DNA of 64,000 bases from positions 24,256 through 88,255 of the forward strand of contig JABVXV010000265.1 in NCBI GenBank assembly GCA_013365325.1. The letters are read 5' to 3'. Made by a program: the position numbers and the translations under genes. This DNA comes from Dipetalonema caudispina. Its lineage: Eukaryota > Nematoda > Chromadorea > Rhabditida > Onchocercidae. The notes beneath the pieces are model-generated. The model searched no databases. It saw only the letters and a program-made list of their open reading frames with translations, and was not told where the DNA came from. This document shows positions 13,701 through 27,115 of this stretch, piece by piece. The first letter of the stretch is position 1; each line of letters opens with the position of its first letter.

Positions 13701-16700
13701 AGGAAAAGAAATGGGTAAATGTTTTGAAAATCATTATCTTACCGATATGAAGGATAGGATAGATGTGGAATTAACTTTTTTACTGGATAAAAAGGATATA
13801 AATTAAGGGATAAGATGTAGGAAAAGGTATTATTTTATGTTTATATGATTGATTTAAGAGATATTCAAGGCGTATCAATAAGGAAGAATTTTTGAATTCT
13901 TTTCTTATCATTTCTAAATGCAAAAAAAAAAAAATTTTTATTTTTTCTTTGAAAAAAAAACTACAATCATCTTTAAAGCAATTGAAAAACGATAAAGTGA
14001 ATGAGAATAGAAAGAAATGGGTAATGTATGAATGAAATAATTGCACAAATGAGAAAATAAATGAGAGAATAAAAATTTGAACTAAGAAAATAAAATTCTC
14101 AAATTGTTGTTGTAACTATAATTTCACGGAATCTTTTCTCCTCACATTGTCTTCTTTTCTTCTTGTTTCTTTTTAAAACTTTTGTATGAGAAAAAAAGAA
14201 TAAAGAAATTTGAAATTTAGAAGTTTGACAAATACGATAACAATAATAACATGCAAAATAAGTGAAATTTTTATCCAAATTTAATGGTAATAATGAATTA
14301 GAAATAATAATTAAATCATACCAATGGGACAAACACATATCGAAAGTGATCCTTTCCGAAGACATTCACCACCATTCAAGCAATCACAACGTTCTTCACA
14401 TCGATCACCCGTATATCCACCCGTACATCTGCAACAAACAAAATAAATTTTGTTAATGATTGATTAAAAGATCCAATGTTATTAAAATTTACTCTTAACA
14501 TCTTATCACTGATATTAATATTAATTAACACCATGATGTTTTTTTGCTCTAATACTGTATCATTAATAATTATCGTAGTAGTAATACATTATTATAAATG
14601 GATTATTAAATCCGGTTGATGGGATTTGCTTTGGAAATTTGAAAGTGATAATATATTTTTACGATTATCATTAGAAATGATGTATCTCTCGTCTATCTGT
14701 TTCTCTTTTGTAGTTGATAAAAATCCTTTCATTTAATTTGATTTTAGATAATGTTGAAAAGTGTGAATATCACATCTTCATCATATTACATTTTACAACG
14801 AATTACCGATGTATTTTGGTAATTATTAATTTTTTGGTTCGCAATTTCAAGAATTTCGCATATGTAAATTTTAGGAAGAATATTAAGTTTGTGAAGTTTC
14901 TTTCTTTCCAGATCTCCTAGCGGATGTATTTGAGGCTAACTTGATTCGAAACAATTACCTAAAGTATGAGTAATATCCTGAACACAATTAATCTTCCTTA
15001 CCCAATGTATGGGTACTACCTTAAAGTACTTCTCTTCCCATTGGAATTAAGTAATTAAAAAGAAACAAATAAAAAAAAATAAGCACGAGAAGATAGCATC
15101 CACAAACGATAATCCCCGTAAACTTTGGGAAATATTCGGGACGGGGAAAATGATGCTCAATCTGGTGAGAATAATGATCGAGTTTTATCAAGGATAGAAA
15201 TCTTTCACCAGACGACCGACGACATAATATGATGACATGACTGTATACCAATTGTGTAATAGTATTATTATGTAACCACATGAGGGCATGCATATTAAGC
15301 ATAAACAATATGATAGATACCTATTTTATTATCCACAGGTACTTATAAGATAGGCAAATAATGTTCAGGTAGGTAATTCTATTCAGGAAAATAATTCAAA
15401 AGTCTAATACATAATTCATTAACTAAAGGTTAGAGTAAGGGAAAGGTGTAGATAAATGAACTTTGCGGTAATGTAAACAACTTTAATACTCATATAATGC
15501 GTCGTAAGATCACCTGTTTACGATATTATGATCTGGTAATGATATGAATAAAAATGATCTGATGAATTAATTACCATCAAATATTTGTTTCAGTTAGTAA
15601 ATGTGTCGCAAATAAACGTAAATGTATTTGAATGGTATTTTGAAATGGATTTATTACTAGAAAATTTAACTAATTACTTTATTACTTTTTGCTCATATTT
15701 TTCTTAAGATTTTTTTTTCCGTTAGTTTCTATTTCCTCTATTCACAAAAAAAAAAACATCTATGCATACCTAAATGCACCCACACATTTACCCACACATA
15801 CTGACACCCATACATGGCTTTTGGTATATATAATAAATCCTAATGAAGAGTACTTCTGGTAGGTTGTCGATTTTCATTGATTGATGTAATTAACAGTTTG
15901 GGAAAGTACCATTTCTTCTTCTTTTTTTTTTTAAGAAATTTAAATACTTGAGAGAATTGAAAATCCAATCGAGTGGCTAAATTTACTTGATAAAGAATTA
16001 AAGATTAAAATTAACAAGGAAAAAAATTTTCTACAAAAAAGAATAGGTGGAGCTACTGTGCTGAAAAATACACGATAATATTTAAAAGAACTTATAAATC
16101 ATCGATATTTCTCGTAGATAATAAGTGATTTAATATTTAATCCATGAAGAAATTGTATAAGTTATAAATTAATATTTAAATGTTGATTTGCACTTAGTTA
16201 AATTTAACCAAAGTTAAATCGGAAAACGTCGATTGAACCAAAAGTCTGACCCCAAGAAATGTTCAGGATTAATTCAATAAAATTTCTTTAAACGGAATGA
16301 ATGCTTTTTTTCCAAATAATGGAGTTAATTTTTTATTGGGGAAAAACTTCAAGTCTATAATTTAACAGATATTTAAAATTTTGCTCGTATCTGTTATTAA
16401 TGCAAAAATTGCAGCAAATCGCATCGGATTTTGTCAGAACTTTTTTTTTCTTTATTTCCTTCGGTATCTATGTAACATAGCGATAATTAAGCGCCAAAAA
16501 TTGCAAATTGATCGAAGATTTAAAATCTTTGAAAATTTTGAAAATTCCGAATGATATGATAATATATGTTGTAATGCATTATTTTAATAGCAGAAAACTA
16601 TCATCCTATCCATTATATGATCTAGTGAATTTTCAACAACAAATTTCATCGACACTTCAACGAAAGCGATATTTTCGTCATCGATTCTACTTTGTTGATA

Positions 16701-19550
16701 TATTCGAAACAAGATAGAGATGGAAGATGAAATGAGGGGAGAATAAGGGAAAAAGATTGTTTGATTCGGTAAGAAGGTATTGGAAAAAGGAGAAAATCGG
16801 ATTAGGATATTGCTAACTGACAGTAAATTATGTGACCATCATAGAACAAAAAGGTCAAGGTATAGTAGCTTAGTACTACACCACTACACTATGTTTAATA
16901 TTGATATGTACAGGCAGCTTAATGAACCGTAAATCGGATGTTATGCATCCGTAATAAAAGGCTATTTTAATGAACAAAGATCACAATATCATTTGATCAA
17001 ATTTTACCGATTTAAATTTAAGAAGGAATAATATGGGAAAAAATGAAATGTTAATTAAATAAAACAATGCACTATTTCAGATTAAAACCAATAATGATTT
17101 GTATGGAATGGTATTAATTGATCAAATTCGTATTTGAACTTATCCAACTTTATCCTTTACTGCTATTCTATTTGATGCAAAATTAAATAATGAATACCAT
17201 TCGTATAACGAAAAAAATTTTAAAAAAAAAACAAAAAAAAAAACGAAATAAAAATAAAAATGAAATAAAAAAAATTCGCCAATCGGAGCAGATATCAATA
17301 ATTTATGCGTATAATTAATTCTTCTCCTACATTGGTTTTTACAGCAACAACTTTGATGTGGAAATACATCATTTCCATGATTAGTTTAGCAAAATTCGGA
17401 TAAATAAATTTTTAGCTAAGCAAAACATTCTTTTGAAATCCATGGACTATAGTCAATTATTAACTATTGATATAAACCATTTGAAAAATTATATGATAAT
17501 GATAATTTTATCACTATAACAATCATTATTATATCATGTTATACTATATAATGATAATGGCTTATCATCATCAAACTTTGACAATAATAATAAATATGAG
17601 TAACAGTAGAATTAACATGTCATTTCCATTTATGATAAGTATATCAATATATGCTAATTAATAGTTTTATAATTAATGACCTTCACGGAAAAGATAGCAT
17701 GAATTGAATGCCAACAGTTGGTCACACGCAAAACCGGGAGACGAGGTAGTGGTGGAATACGAGAATACTTCATCGAGATTACAATCATTATAAAAGGCTA
17801 TTATTGCGGTCAGTACCTTAAGGAGAAAAGGCAAAAATGGGGGAGGGAGAAGAAAGTACCCCCTATTGGTTGCATGAAATAAATTGCCTAAAATGTTATC
17901 ACATATAAACAGACAAGTTTAATGTTGAGTGACAAGGACATCTCTTAACTTCTCACCACTAAATTACCTCATCTTGGGAAAATATCCTTCATTTACCCAT
18001 CTTTCCCTTCACCGTAACTCGAAATTGTTCATCTATTTAAAATTTACTGATTGAAAGTTTTTCGAAGGAAAAAAAAAAAGAAATTATATCAAAAACAAAA
18101 AAAAAAAAATCATTGTGATAAATTTTTTCAAATTTGGTAAAAAATTACAAAAAGTTGGCTAATTATGGAAAATAGAATGTTTTTGGTATAAAAAAGAGAA
18201 AAAATTTTTTTCATATTTTAAAGTTTTTAAAAGAGAGATTAACAACTATTTACAAACTTACATGCATTTATGAACATTTGGTGACATTTGCATGCAATAT
18301 CCACCGTTACGACAAGAGGCCGCATTACATCGACCTGAAAATTAAGAAATAAAAAAAATTTGAAATTTTATTTATTGTATAATTATTTATAAGTAAATGA
18401 TTTCTTTGAAATCATAAATCAAAAAAGACAAAAGACATGCTTATTCCTAATATCTGTTTTAAACTTTCAAATGAATTTTAATTTTTAAATTTCTAAATAT
18501 CACTTTTTTCCTTTTATCCTTAGTATCATTAATACTATTATTATAATTTTTACTATTACTATTTACTACAATTTTTTACGTCGATGATGAATGATTTTAA
18601 TTACTCTTCTGCATGGTTTCACAAATATTAAATCAAGATTAAAATCATGATCATTAAATTAAAACTATAAAAATTATTGCAATCATTAGTGATATGAATT
18701 TTCAATTAATGCGGATAAATTGATTGATATTATTGAAGGTGAAAAGGTTTAACATTTAAGTAGGAAATGATGAAGTGATGATATGTTTGCATATTTAGAA
18801 AAGACAATAATTAGCATCATAAATGATACGGATGATTTACAGATGGTAGATGAAAACTGATGATAAACAGATTTGGAATGTGAATGGGAAAAAGAGCTTT
18901 TAACTGTTTCCCTTAGCAATTATCATTCAATTATTTAACAAATTATACTTTTTTTTAATCGTTTACCTTATAGATTATAATTGGAATGAATAAAATTAAT
19001 TTTTGCATTAATTTCCATTTTATTTTTTTAATGTTATCTTTATTAATTGATGCAATCTTTTTTTCTTTTTTCTGTAATTTAATTATTTAATGCAACATTT
19101 ACTTCATTTGTTTAAATATTTTAGCCTAGCATTTTACAAGTATTTTCATTGTCGCAAGGATTTTAATTAAAAGGATTTTAGCTAATTTCTAAGTAGCATA
19201 TATAAAATAGGCTTATGGAAGTATGCAAGTTGTTCGTTACGCAACGTACGTATGTAATGCTCAGAACGATTAGATGCGTAATATCCATTATGGGTGAAAA
19301 AAGAAGGAAAATTTCCTAGAAGAGATAATAATCAAGAAAATAAGTAGATTTAAGTGACCACTGGTCATTTATAGAGTATCAAAAGTAAAGAAGAAAAACT
19401 AGCACAACAAAAAAAAAAAAAATATTTATTAGACAGAAGCTTGGAAAAAAGAAACAATCCGTAAAACTAACCGGTTAAGATAGTAGCATAAATTCCAATC
19501 CGGAAATTTACAATGATAGTACTAGCTGTTAAAATATACAGCAATCGCAT
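80..19550 (-). CDS. Notch-like multi-EGF-repeat receptor or secreted protein, 5' portion (partial; continues beyond window start)
   Basis: Fourteen exons, all joining in phase: 19472-19550, 18262-18334, 14322-14428, 9809-9937, 5326-5507, 4839-4995, 3884-4006, 2076-2309, 1790-1944, 1487-1673, 1102-1394, 746-972, 350-467, 80-218, giving about 734 codons. The start codon at 19550 opens a hydrophobic signal peptide ([14 protein letters not shown]). About 18 six-cysteine EGF repeats follow and a 19th begins at the edge. Calcium-binding starts (DVNEC, NIDDC, DIDEC, DINEC, DIDDC) occur in roughly half. O-glucose sites (CxSxPC: CHSNPC, CLSNPC, CASNPC) and O-fucose sites (CxxGGTC type) are present. 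No DSL, laminin-G, LNR or transmembrane segment lies in the window. Multi-EGF architecture with these glycosylation sites is typical of Notch-class receptors, but Crumbs-like or other extracellular proteins remain possible. EGF identity is certain; the Notch label is inference. Confidence 0.8.
2310..3883 (-). other. Intron 7 of the EGF-repeat gene (1.6 kb)
   Basis: The intron lies between EGF exons 7 and 8. It holds a TC run (2698-2714) and a GAAT tetramer repeat (2917-2949). Nothing else was recognised. Confidence 0.6.
2917..2949. repeat. GAAT tetranucleotide repeat
   Basis: Consecutive TGAA units, with one interruption (ATATGAATG), in an intron of the EGF-repeat gene. Confidence 0.85.
5852..5872. 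repeat. CCGAT pentanucleotide microsatellite
   Basis: About four head-to-tail copies of a TCCGA unit, unusually GC-containing for this AT-rich neighbourhood. Confidence 0.9.
7138..7200. repeat. Imperfect CATT tetranucleotide repeat
   Basis: Runs of ATTCA/ATCATTC with point variants, read over about 60 bases. The apparent ORF across it is a translation of the repeat. Confidence 0.8.
10545..10609. repeat. TC microsatellite followed by poly-T
   Basis: A TC run of about 14 units (10545-10572) is followed after 16 bases by a 21-base T run (10589-10609). Confidence 0.85.
13663..13694. repeat. TC microsatellite
   Basis: Two TC runs separated by a CCCTTT interruption. One of many polypyrimidine tracts in the long introns. 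Confidence 0.85.
14429..18261 (-). other. Intron 2 of the EGF-repeat gene (3.8 kb)
   Basis: The donor GTAAGT is at 18261 and the acceptor TTGCAG precedes 14428; the intron splits an Ile codon within EGF repeat 1. It contains an imperfect CA-rich stretch near 15775-15815 and a short minus-strand ORF (15021-15308) discussed in the findings. The segment 17700-17880 is somewhat richer in G and C than its surroundings. No other structure was recognised. Confidence 0.6.
18335..19471 (-). other. Intron 1 of the EGF-repeat gene
   Basis: AT-rich intron between the signal-peptide exon and the first EGF exon. It has a GTTAGT donor at 19471 and a TTTCAG acceptor. I see only A/T-rich low-complexity DNA and no conserved ORF. 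Confidence 0.6.
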
Positions 19551-20328
19551 TGTAAGAGGCTTCTTGAGTGTTCTTCCAGAATTTCCTTGTCTTTTTTTCT
19601 TTCTCTCTCTCTTTTCTTTTTCTTTTTTTTTTTTTTAAATAACTATGTCAGAAATATATTTCAGTGTATGATAGTAATGATGAAGTGAAATATTTGTCCA
19701 AGAAATTGTACTAATTATCAATTTAATGTTACTGTAATAGTTGTAGTAATAGTTGTTGTTATCGTTAATTGAGCATTCATGAAAAGTAAAAATCAATGTC
19801 AAAACAGATAAATAATCGTTCTCCTGTAGAAATTAATAACACTGATTAAATTAAATTCTCATTTACGAATGCAATAACAATATATAATGATGTTAATGGA
19901 TAAATAAAGCCGAATAGAATTTCTACAACATATATATCTATATTAATCAGAATGTTCAATGAAAATATTTAAAAATTGAATGATTTTTAAATGATGAAAA
20001 AATTTCTCTTCTTCTTTCAAAATTTTCTTAATATTTTAAATTTTTGATGTTACAACAATCGATGTAAATGAATAATTTTTAACATATACATTAATCTGCA
20101 TGAAAGTTAGTAATTCTAACATAATTAAATACAAATAATAGAAACGAACAATATCGGAAGAGTATAGATAAAAAAAAAAAAAAAGGTTTAACCGGAATGA
20201 ATAGGAATTTTAGGAAAGAAATGATAGGTAAAATATATACGGAAAAAGAGGTATTTATGCCATCAGCATCCATTTAAGGATAGATAAAATGGATTGTGTG
20301 CTAAGAAATATGTCTGTCTAAGAAAGTG

Positions 20329-20333
<5 letters not shown>

Positions 20334-20360
<27 letters not shown>
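20334..20360. repeat. TG microsatellite
   Basis: About 13 uninterrupted TG units, 0.8 kb upstream of the EGF-repeat gene start. A Cys/Val ORF across it is an artefact of the repeat. Confidence 0.95.
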
Positions 20361-22728
20361 CGAATAATGCGAGTAAACTGCATTTTTGCAAGAGGAATAG
20401 AGCAAGCAACATGCAACAGCAAAAAGAACATCAAATAGCAATGACAGAACAGCATCAGAGATGGATGGATAGGAGATGACAAGCGGACGAAAAGGGGGTT
20501 GGTCTACGACGAGATTGAAGACCGCCCCGACAATTGAAAGACGAATAAATCATCGGTTTTGGTGTAGTTAGTTGACTTTTACGTTGTTATTTTTGTTAGT
20601 TGTACTTGTAAAAATTTAATTTTTCAAAAAAAAAAAAAGAAAAAAGGAGCAAAAAGAAAGAAGAAGAAAGGAATGAAAAGAAAGAGAAATTGAAATTGTA
20701 TCAAAATTAATGTCTTTTTGTTTTTTGCTAAATTTGAATTTTTAGTTTGTTGAAATTGAAATTTCTATAATAATTTGTTAAATTTTATTGATTGATTTGT
20801 TAAATTTGATTAATCAATTTGCATTGATCATTTTATTGTATATCAATTGTGTAAGTAAATAAAGGAATGTCAATCCTTGAATTAAAGATCGATGATCCTT
20901 GTGAAGAGATCGATTATCAATAATGAACTTAAAAATACATCTTGAAATGACAAGATGATTATCATTTTTTGATGATGATAATGGTAATAAGTACTGAATA
21001 TAACACCATACTGTAATGTTCTGCGAAATCATTGAAGGGTGAGTTTTAATTTTAGACTTTGTATTAACATTGTAAGAATTATGATTATTCTGAAAGATTT
21101 CATCCGTTTTGCTAATTATCGTAGATTTGAGCTGATTGAGCACCGTATCCGACTTTTATAAAAACATGTAACATGGCATTTTGTTGATGTCCTTGAAAGC
21201 TTCAGCAATAAACCTTCAAGTTTTATTTAGCAAATAGCTATTTTTTATTTGAATTGGTAAATGGAAATTTTGATAATTTCAAAAAGTTCAATTTTAAAAT
21301 AACTATTGTGTTCTATTTAACAAAGTTGAAATATTCATTTATCATAAGCTATTTGTAATCAATCATTGAACGATTCAGGAAAATGTCAAGAACTAACGGA
21401 GTGAACAATTGGTTTACTTATAGTTTGTTCTCATCATTGATAAATAGTGTTTAATAAATAGAAATATGGGATTTAATTTTTTTTTGCCGATTTCAATTGA
21501 TTTTCATTTTTTACTAATTTTAAAACTTAACTTATTCTTCGAATTTCTGTTAATTTTTTGTAGAAATTGCAAATTTTCTTTCCTCATGGAACATTTCCCT
21601 CGAAATTTTATAAACTTTCCTCTATTTCTTTGGAGAAAAAAATTAGCAAAATGCTTGGAGCGTATAACATTTAAAAAGTTTGACAAATTAACGAAACATT
21701 TAGCAAGCCAAAAAGAAAGGATGAAAATTGGAATATAACTTTTGATAACTTTCAAAAAACTTAATAAGTATCCAGAAGTTTTTTTAAATAAACAAAAATA
21801 TTCCACAAATTTTGGCAACGTTATCATTATGCCAAGGTAAACGTTTAATTATTAAATAAGACAAGTCAAGGAATTAATAGAACTGTGATATAATAATTTG
21901 AAAAAAATTACTGTGATATACTAATTTGAAATAGAAGTTGGAAATTGAAGAAATGAAATAAAATTTTGGGGAACTTTTATGGAATGTTTATAGTTTGGCA
22001 TTTTGTAAGTGGTAATGTTAGTGATGAATCGGCGCCATCCCGTGGAATTTTTAATAAGCCACTGCTAATTATTGCATCATCAACTCTGAGGAATTACTTA
22101 AATAGTGCATCTGATGGAAGCGTAAACTCGATATTGGAAATGAAAGTAATAAGTAATGGAACTTAACAATTCAAAATTAAAGCGAAAATGATAACGATAA
22201 GGCCATATTTAGTGCAAAATGAATATTATGCATGTTTTCGAAATTCATTTTCATCAAATCATATCCTGGGCTGTACTGGCCATTTGGAAATATTTATTTT
22301 AAATTGGCTTGACAAAATAACAATATCTTCTCAATTACAAATTAATAAAGTCGGGGTATTTAGTGCCAGCTATTAATATGGTAGAAATAAGATTATTGGA
22401 AAATAAAAATTAAAAAGTCAAATGAGTTCCATTTCAAGTATCTCCTACACATTTCCTGATCCGTTCCGGACAAAGGATGAAATTTCAAAAAGAAAAAAAT
22501 ATGCTAATTTGAACAAATGCAACAAATTTGCTTAAAATCCATTTCATAAAAAATTTAATTATTACAGTTGACATCGTTTAAGAGTCTTCTTTTTTTTTGC
22601 AAAGAAAAGAAAAAGGAATTAAAATTTAGTTGAAGGCAAAAATGAAAAATGGTGTCATCGATGGATGATGATGAGATAGATAGATTGATGGTGACACCAA
22701 TGTTACCGTATCCCTTGCATTTGTCAAC

Positions 22729-22765
22729 TACACACAAATACACACACACACAACACATATACACA

Positions 22766-22805
<40 letters not shown>
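22729..22805. repeat. CA microsatellite (interrupted)
   Basis: CA units broken by AACACATAT and ATA interruptions, ending in more than 14 perfect CA units. Confidence 0.95.
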
Positions 22806-22806
<1 letters not shown>

Positions 22807-22974
22807 CGACATGTAGAGAGGGGCATACTATGGTATTAGTTAATGATTGAAATAGGAATTTTAAGTTAGAATAGATTGATAAAATAAACAAAGGTAAATA
22901 GGATGATTAGGTTCGATCAGAAAAAAGAAGGAGGAAAAGGAGAAGGAAAAGGAAGAGAAGGAAGAAGGATGAAT

Positions 22975-22999
22975 AAACAATAACAATAACAATAACAAT
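22975..22999. repeat. AACAAT hexanucleotide repeat
   Basis: Four copies of ACAATA read head to tail. Confidence 0.85.
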
Positions 23000-24744
23000 A
23001 TTGAGCCCCCTGCTGAACAAATGAGTGGAACAGCATGAGGTAATTTCATCACTCACCCAATTAATTATGGTAATTTGTTACAATAAAAATAGATGGAATA
23101 TAGTTTCTCTTCATACTTGTTGATTTCCGGCAGGGAAAGTATCACTTTATCGGAAACGGTAATATGTATGGTTGAATCGGGAAGTTAAAATGGATAGATA
23201 TGATCTATTCAATATGTTTACAACAACTTCAAAGATTTATCTCAATTGATATGAATTATCCTGCAATAAACAGGATGATGGGAAATGATTTAACGATTAA
23301 TGGGAATAATATCTGATAATGATGAATTTAAGTAAAGTGTAGTAGCAAATTTCCAGTTTAAAATTTTATAAAATTTAATTAAATATCATTTAAATTTTAT
23401 TCGAAATAAATAAAGTTAATTTATAATTGAATACTACATAATTTATTCATCATTTAATCAAAAATCCGTTAATGAAAATGTAATGGATTGAAGAAATCAT
23501 TCTATCATAATTTTTACAAATAAGAATTAATACATAAACTTCAGAATTCAACAATTTAGACGGATCCTATAGAATTATAAGATTTACCTAATTAATAAAA
23601 AGTTTTTCTTCAAAGAAAATTAGTAAAAAATTCGGTAGAGCTGGTTAGATAACAGTGGCAAACATAAGTTTATAAACGACGAAATAACTTTATAGAGAAA
23701 AAGACAAAGAAACATAATATCATATAAAAAAAGAAAAAGAAAAAACAAATAAAATAGATATCGCCATCGATAAAAATGAAATGTGAAACGATCCGATGAA
23801 TTTATAGCAGACAGTATCGCGGAAAGTTTTACTTGGGATAAACGCGATGATTGAAGAAGAAAGGAAGGAATTGATGATAATGGAAAAGATACTGAAAGAG
23901 CAGTACCATTCTTTGTCTAAGCTAATATCTTTGTTTTAGCTTATTTTTAAGTTTATCCAAAATTCTCATACTTTTAATTAAATTTCTATGCGAAAATATT
24001 ATCAAAATCATATTAATAATATGATAATTTATAAGATTTCTCTTTACCTAATCATTCAAAGTATTAATTTAATTCTTTTTTCTTTTTCTGAAAATTTTTT
24101 TATCAGTGTTGTTGATAAGAAATGCTAATTGATGCAAAAATTTTTTTTTTTTTAAGAAAGATAAGGTGATTATCCTATCTCTCATGTACTTTTCTTTTCT
24201 TTTTTGGAAAATACAATAGAAAAATTCTGTATTAAATTGAAAAAGACAATAAGCCATAATTAATCAAATATGAACTAGGTGAGTAATTGAGTAAGCAAAT
24301 GGTTTCGAATTCAATTTCAAATTCCATCACTAGAAAAATAAATAACAAGCAGACTGTTCAAAGCATTAGTACCAACCAATAAAATAAAACGGTGCATTTA
24401 CTTGAATTTATGCTAATCGTTACTTTCATTTTCTTTTTTTTTCCTCTTTCAAGTACAAAATTTGAAATTGAATATGAAAACTTATTAAAAATATTGTAAA
24501 AACCATTGAAATACACAAAAACAATAAAGTAAAAAAAAATTAACAATTAATGAAATATGCTAATTTAAGGTCTTTAAACAATATGAAAAAAATGGAAAAA
24601 TCACCAGTAATTTTCTTTTTTTTTTTTATTTTTCTTTTTCCGTTGTATCGAAACGAATGAATGATTGAAAGTATGAAAAGTAAAAGAAAAAAAAATTTTT
24701 TTTCCTAAAAAAAAAAATGAATAAAAAAAGTTTGATTATTTTTT

Positions 24745-24746
<2 letters not shown>

Positions 24747-24778
<32 letters not shown>
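24747..24778. repeat. Poly-T tract (32 T)
   Basis: An uninterrupted T run, with a second of 31 T at 25073-25103. No target-site duplication or element body was recognised next to either. Confidence 0.9.
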
Positions 24779-25070
24779 CTAACCGATTAAAAGCCGGAAA
24801 ATGTTAATAATCTCACAGTATATGCATCAACGGTTGGTTAATGGAACTATTATATATGAGTGAGGAAGTTGTTTGCTATCGTTTATAACCGTAATAATAT
24901 TATTATTATTGTAATAGTACGATTGGGATGTTATTTTCGCATAATAATCATTCCCAATTTTTTTTTTTCAACTCGTTGGTATTCGGGTAGGTATATTCTT
25001 TTCATTTTCAATCTTCGAAGTTTTCCCATTCCCAACCTCTAACCCATCACTTTTTCAAGGCAGTTTAACT

Positions 25071-25072
<2 letters not shown>

Positions 25073-25103
<31 letters not shown>
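25073..25103. repeat. Poly-T tract (31 T)
   Basis: An uninterrupted T run about 300 bases from the one at 24747-24778. Confidence 0.9.
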
Positions 25104-25105
<2 letters not shown>

Positions 25106-27091
25106 AATTTTCTCAGATAAATAAAATAACAGTTGTGTATATGTGTATATATTTGGGCGTGAGAATGAATGAAAATAAAGATTTTGAACAATTTAAGTCA
25201 TCATTTTAAATATGAATTTAACAGTAATGAAATTATTTTAATTATCGAATATTGGCTTAACTTTTGGTCTAATAAGTATTAAGCAAATAGTAAAGGATTG
25301 TGTAATAAACGATTATTAAACATAATACAAATAAATATAATTTAAATGGAAATCATAAATAAATACTGATTTAAAGGAAGATTTATATTTAAAAATAATT
25401 TCATTATTGTTTAAAAGTATTTGTTTTGATAAGAAAAATCTTGTAGCAATGATAATTTTTAGGTTGAACGGAAAGGAAATATGAGTTATTTAATTCTTCT
25501 TTAGTAAATAATTACTTTATTTGTTGAATTCTAATTAGAGTGTTGATTGGTGATGAAAAGTTATAGGTGATAATATTCAGGGCGAAGAGTTATTTGATTG
25601 CTTGAAAGCATTGGATATTTTAAAACGAAAGTTGAAGGAATAAAATACTTGTTTATATTATTTAATGCTAATTGATCAAAATTAGTCTATTAAAAGTTTA
25701 TTCAATTAAGCTACCATTGATAAAGATACGGTAAAATAAAACTAAAACTGATAGTTGAAAATTATCCTTTACCATATAGCTATTTCTTTATTATAATGAA
25801 ATTAAACAGTAAGAAATAATATCGAAGGATAACTTTAACATCATTTTGTCAATTATTTGATTAAATTTTTCGAAAACTCAATAATATAAGTTGAAATTTT
25901 GATCAAAAATTTCTCAAATTAAATTTGCATCATCCTTGATAGGAAAATTGTATTGATATTTCAAAGTGATTGAATTATAGAAAGAATAAGAGGATTAAAT
26001 TTCTCTCTTATTTAAATAGACATAAATTAGGCAGCTTAGATTATTGGGGTGATTGAGGAAGATATTTTATTTGTACTTTAACAACAATGTTAACAATTTT
26101 TCCAAGCAATGTCATAATTTTGTTATTACTAAATCAGCTTGGATCACTTAAGCAACCTTTCAGCTGTCCAGTTATCGCTTGTTCATCGAATAATTAAATG
26201 TTCGATTGTCAGTGAATGATTTATTCAACCAAAACTTTTTGGTCCTCTGACCCTATCTTTAAAATTAAAACATAATGAAGTAGGAAGAAAAAAGGAACAA
26301 CAGTATTATTTTAAAAAAAACATCAGTAATGAAATTGAACAATAGTTAAATAAGCTTATTCCTATTCCTAAGTGATTAATTAATTATTCAAATTATAAAA
26401 TTTTTGATAATTGCAAACTATGTAACTTACTTTAATGATCTTTGTCATAAGTACTGTAAATTATTAATGAAAATTTGATTAGGCATTGAAAAAAAGAAAG
26501 AAGGTAAATGAACTATCCTAAATGATTTAAAGTTGTATTCCTTACTTTCGGACTGTTATATAATCTTATTTAGTAATCATTATGCTTGATTCGGTTCTTT
26601 AATCTTACTATTATTTCTTTTTTTTGCAAAAAAAAAAATTGATGTCCTTCAAACAATTTGATTTTACTTTCAACGAATGCAAATAAAGTATGGTAAATTT
26701 TTGTAAATTTTAGATTTATATTTTCGTATTCTATTTGATTATTTCAAAATTTCCATTTCTTTTTCTTTTTTGAAAAGAAAGATGGATGAATAATCTTATC
26801 AATTAAATGAAATGTCATAGTTAGCATCAAAACTAATGTAAGAATGTATTGAATAATGTTAATAGGTCAAAGTTTAAGGATCTAATATTATTATATTGAA
26901 TTTCATCATTTGGCTCAACTTTCTACTTTGCATGCAAAATGGATTGATGTAAATATTGCAGAGTGGAAGAATATTATATTAAAACATTGTTGGTTATGAG
27001 ATTGAATAAATGGATTCATCTTTCTTGATGGATTTATAGGATAATCCCTACCTTCACCGCCTAGAAGTTTAATCTGGCGCCGGTAACATCA

Positions 27092-27115
27092 TATGCATGC
27101 ATGCTTGCATGCATA
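27092..27115. repeat. ATGC-rich inverted repeat
   Basis: Ten-base arms TATGCATGCA (27092-27101) and TGCATGCATA (27106-27115) flank a 4-base loop. A further ATGCATGC copy follows at 27118-27125. Confidence 0.8.

Larger units (their letters stand above)
9938..14321 (-). other. Intron 3 of the EGF-repeat gene (4.4 kb)
   Basis: The longest intron seen. It is filled with polypyrimidine/polypurine microsatellites (10545-10572, 11576-11610, 13226-13252, 13663-13694), T or A runs of about 27 bases (10771-10797, 11720-11746), and a loosely repeated GGTAATATT motif at 12380-12500. ORFs here are translations of simple repeats and are not genes. Confidence 0.6.
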
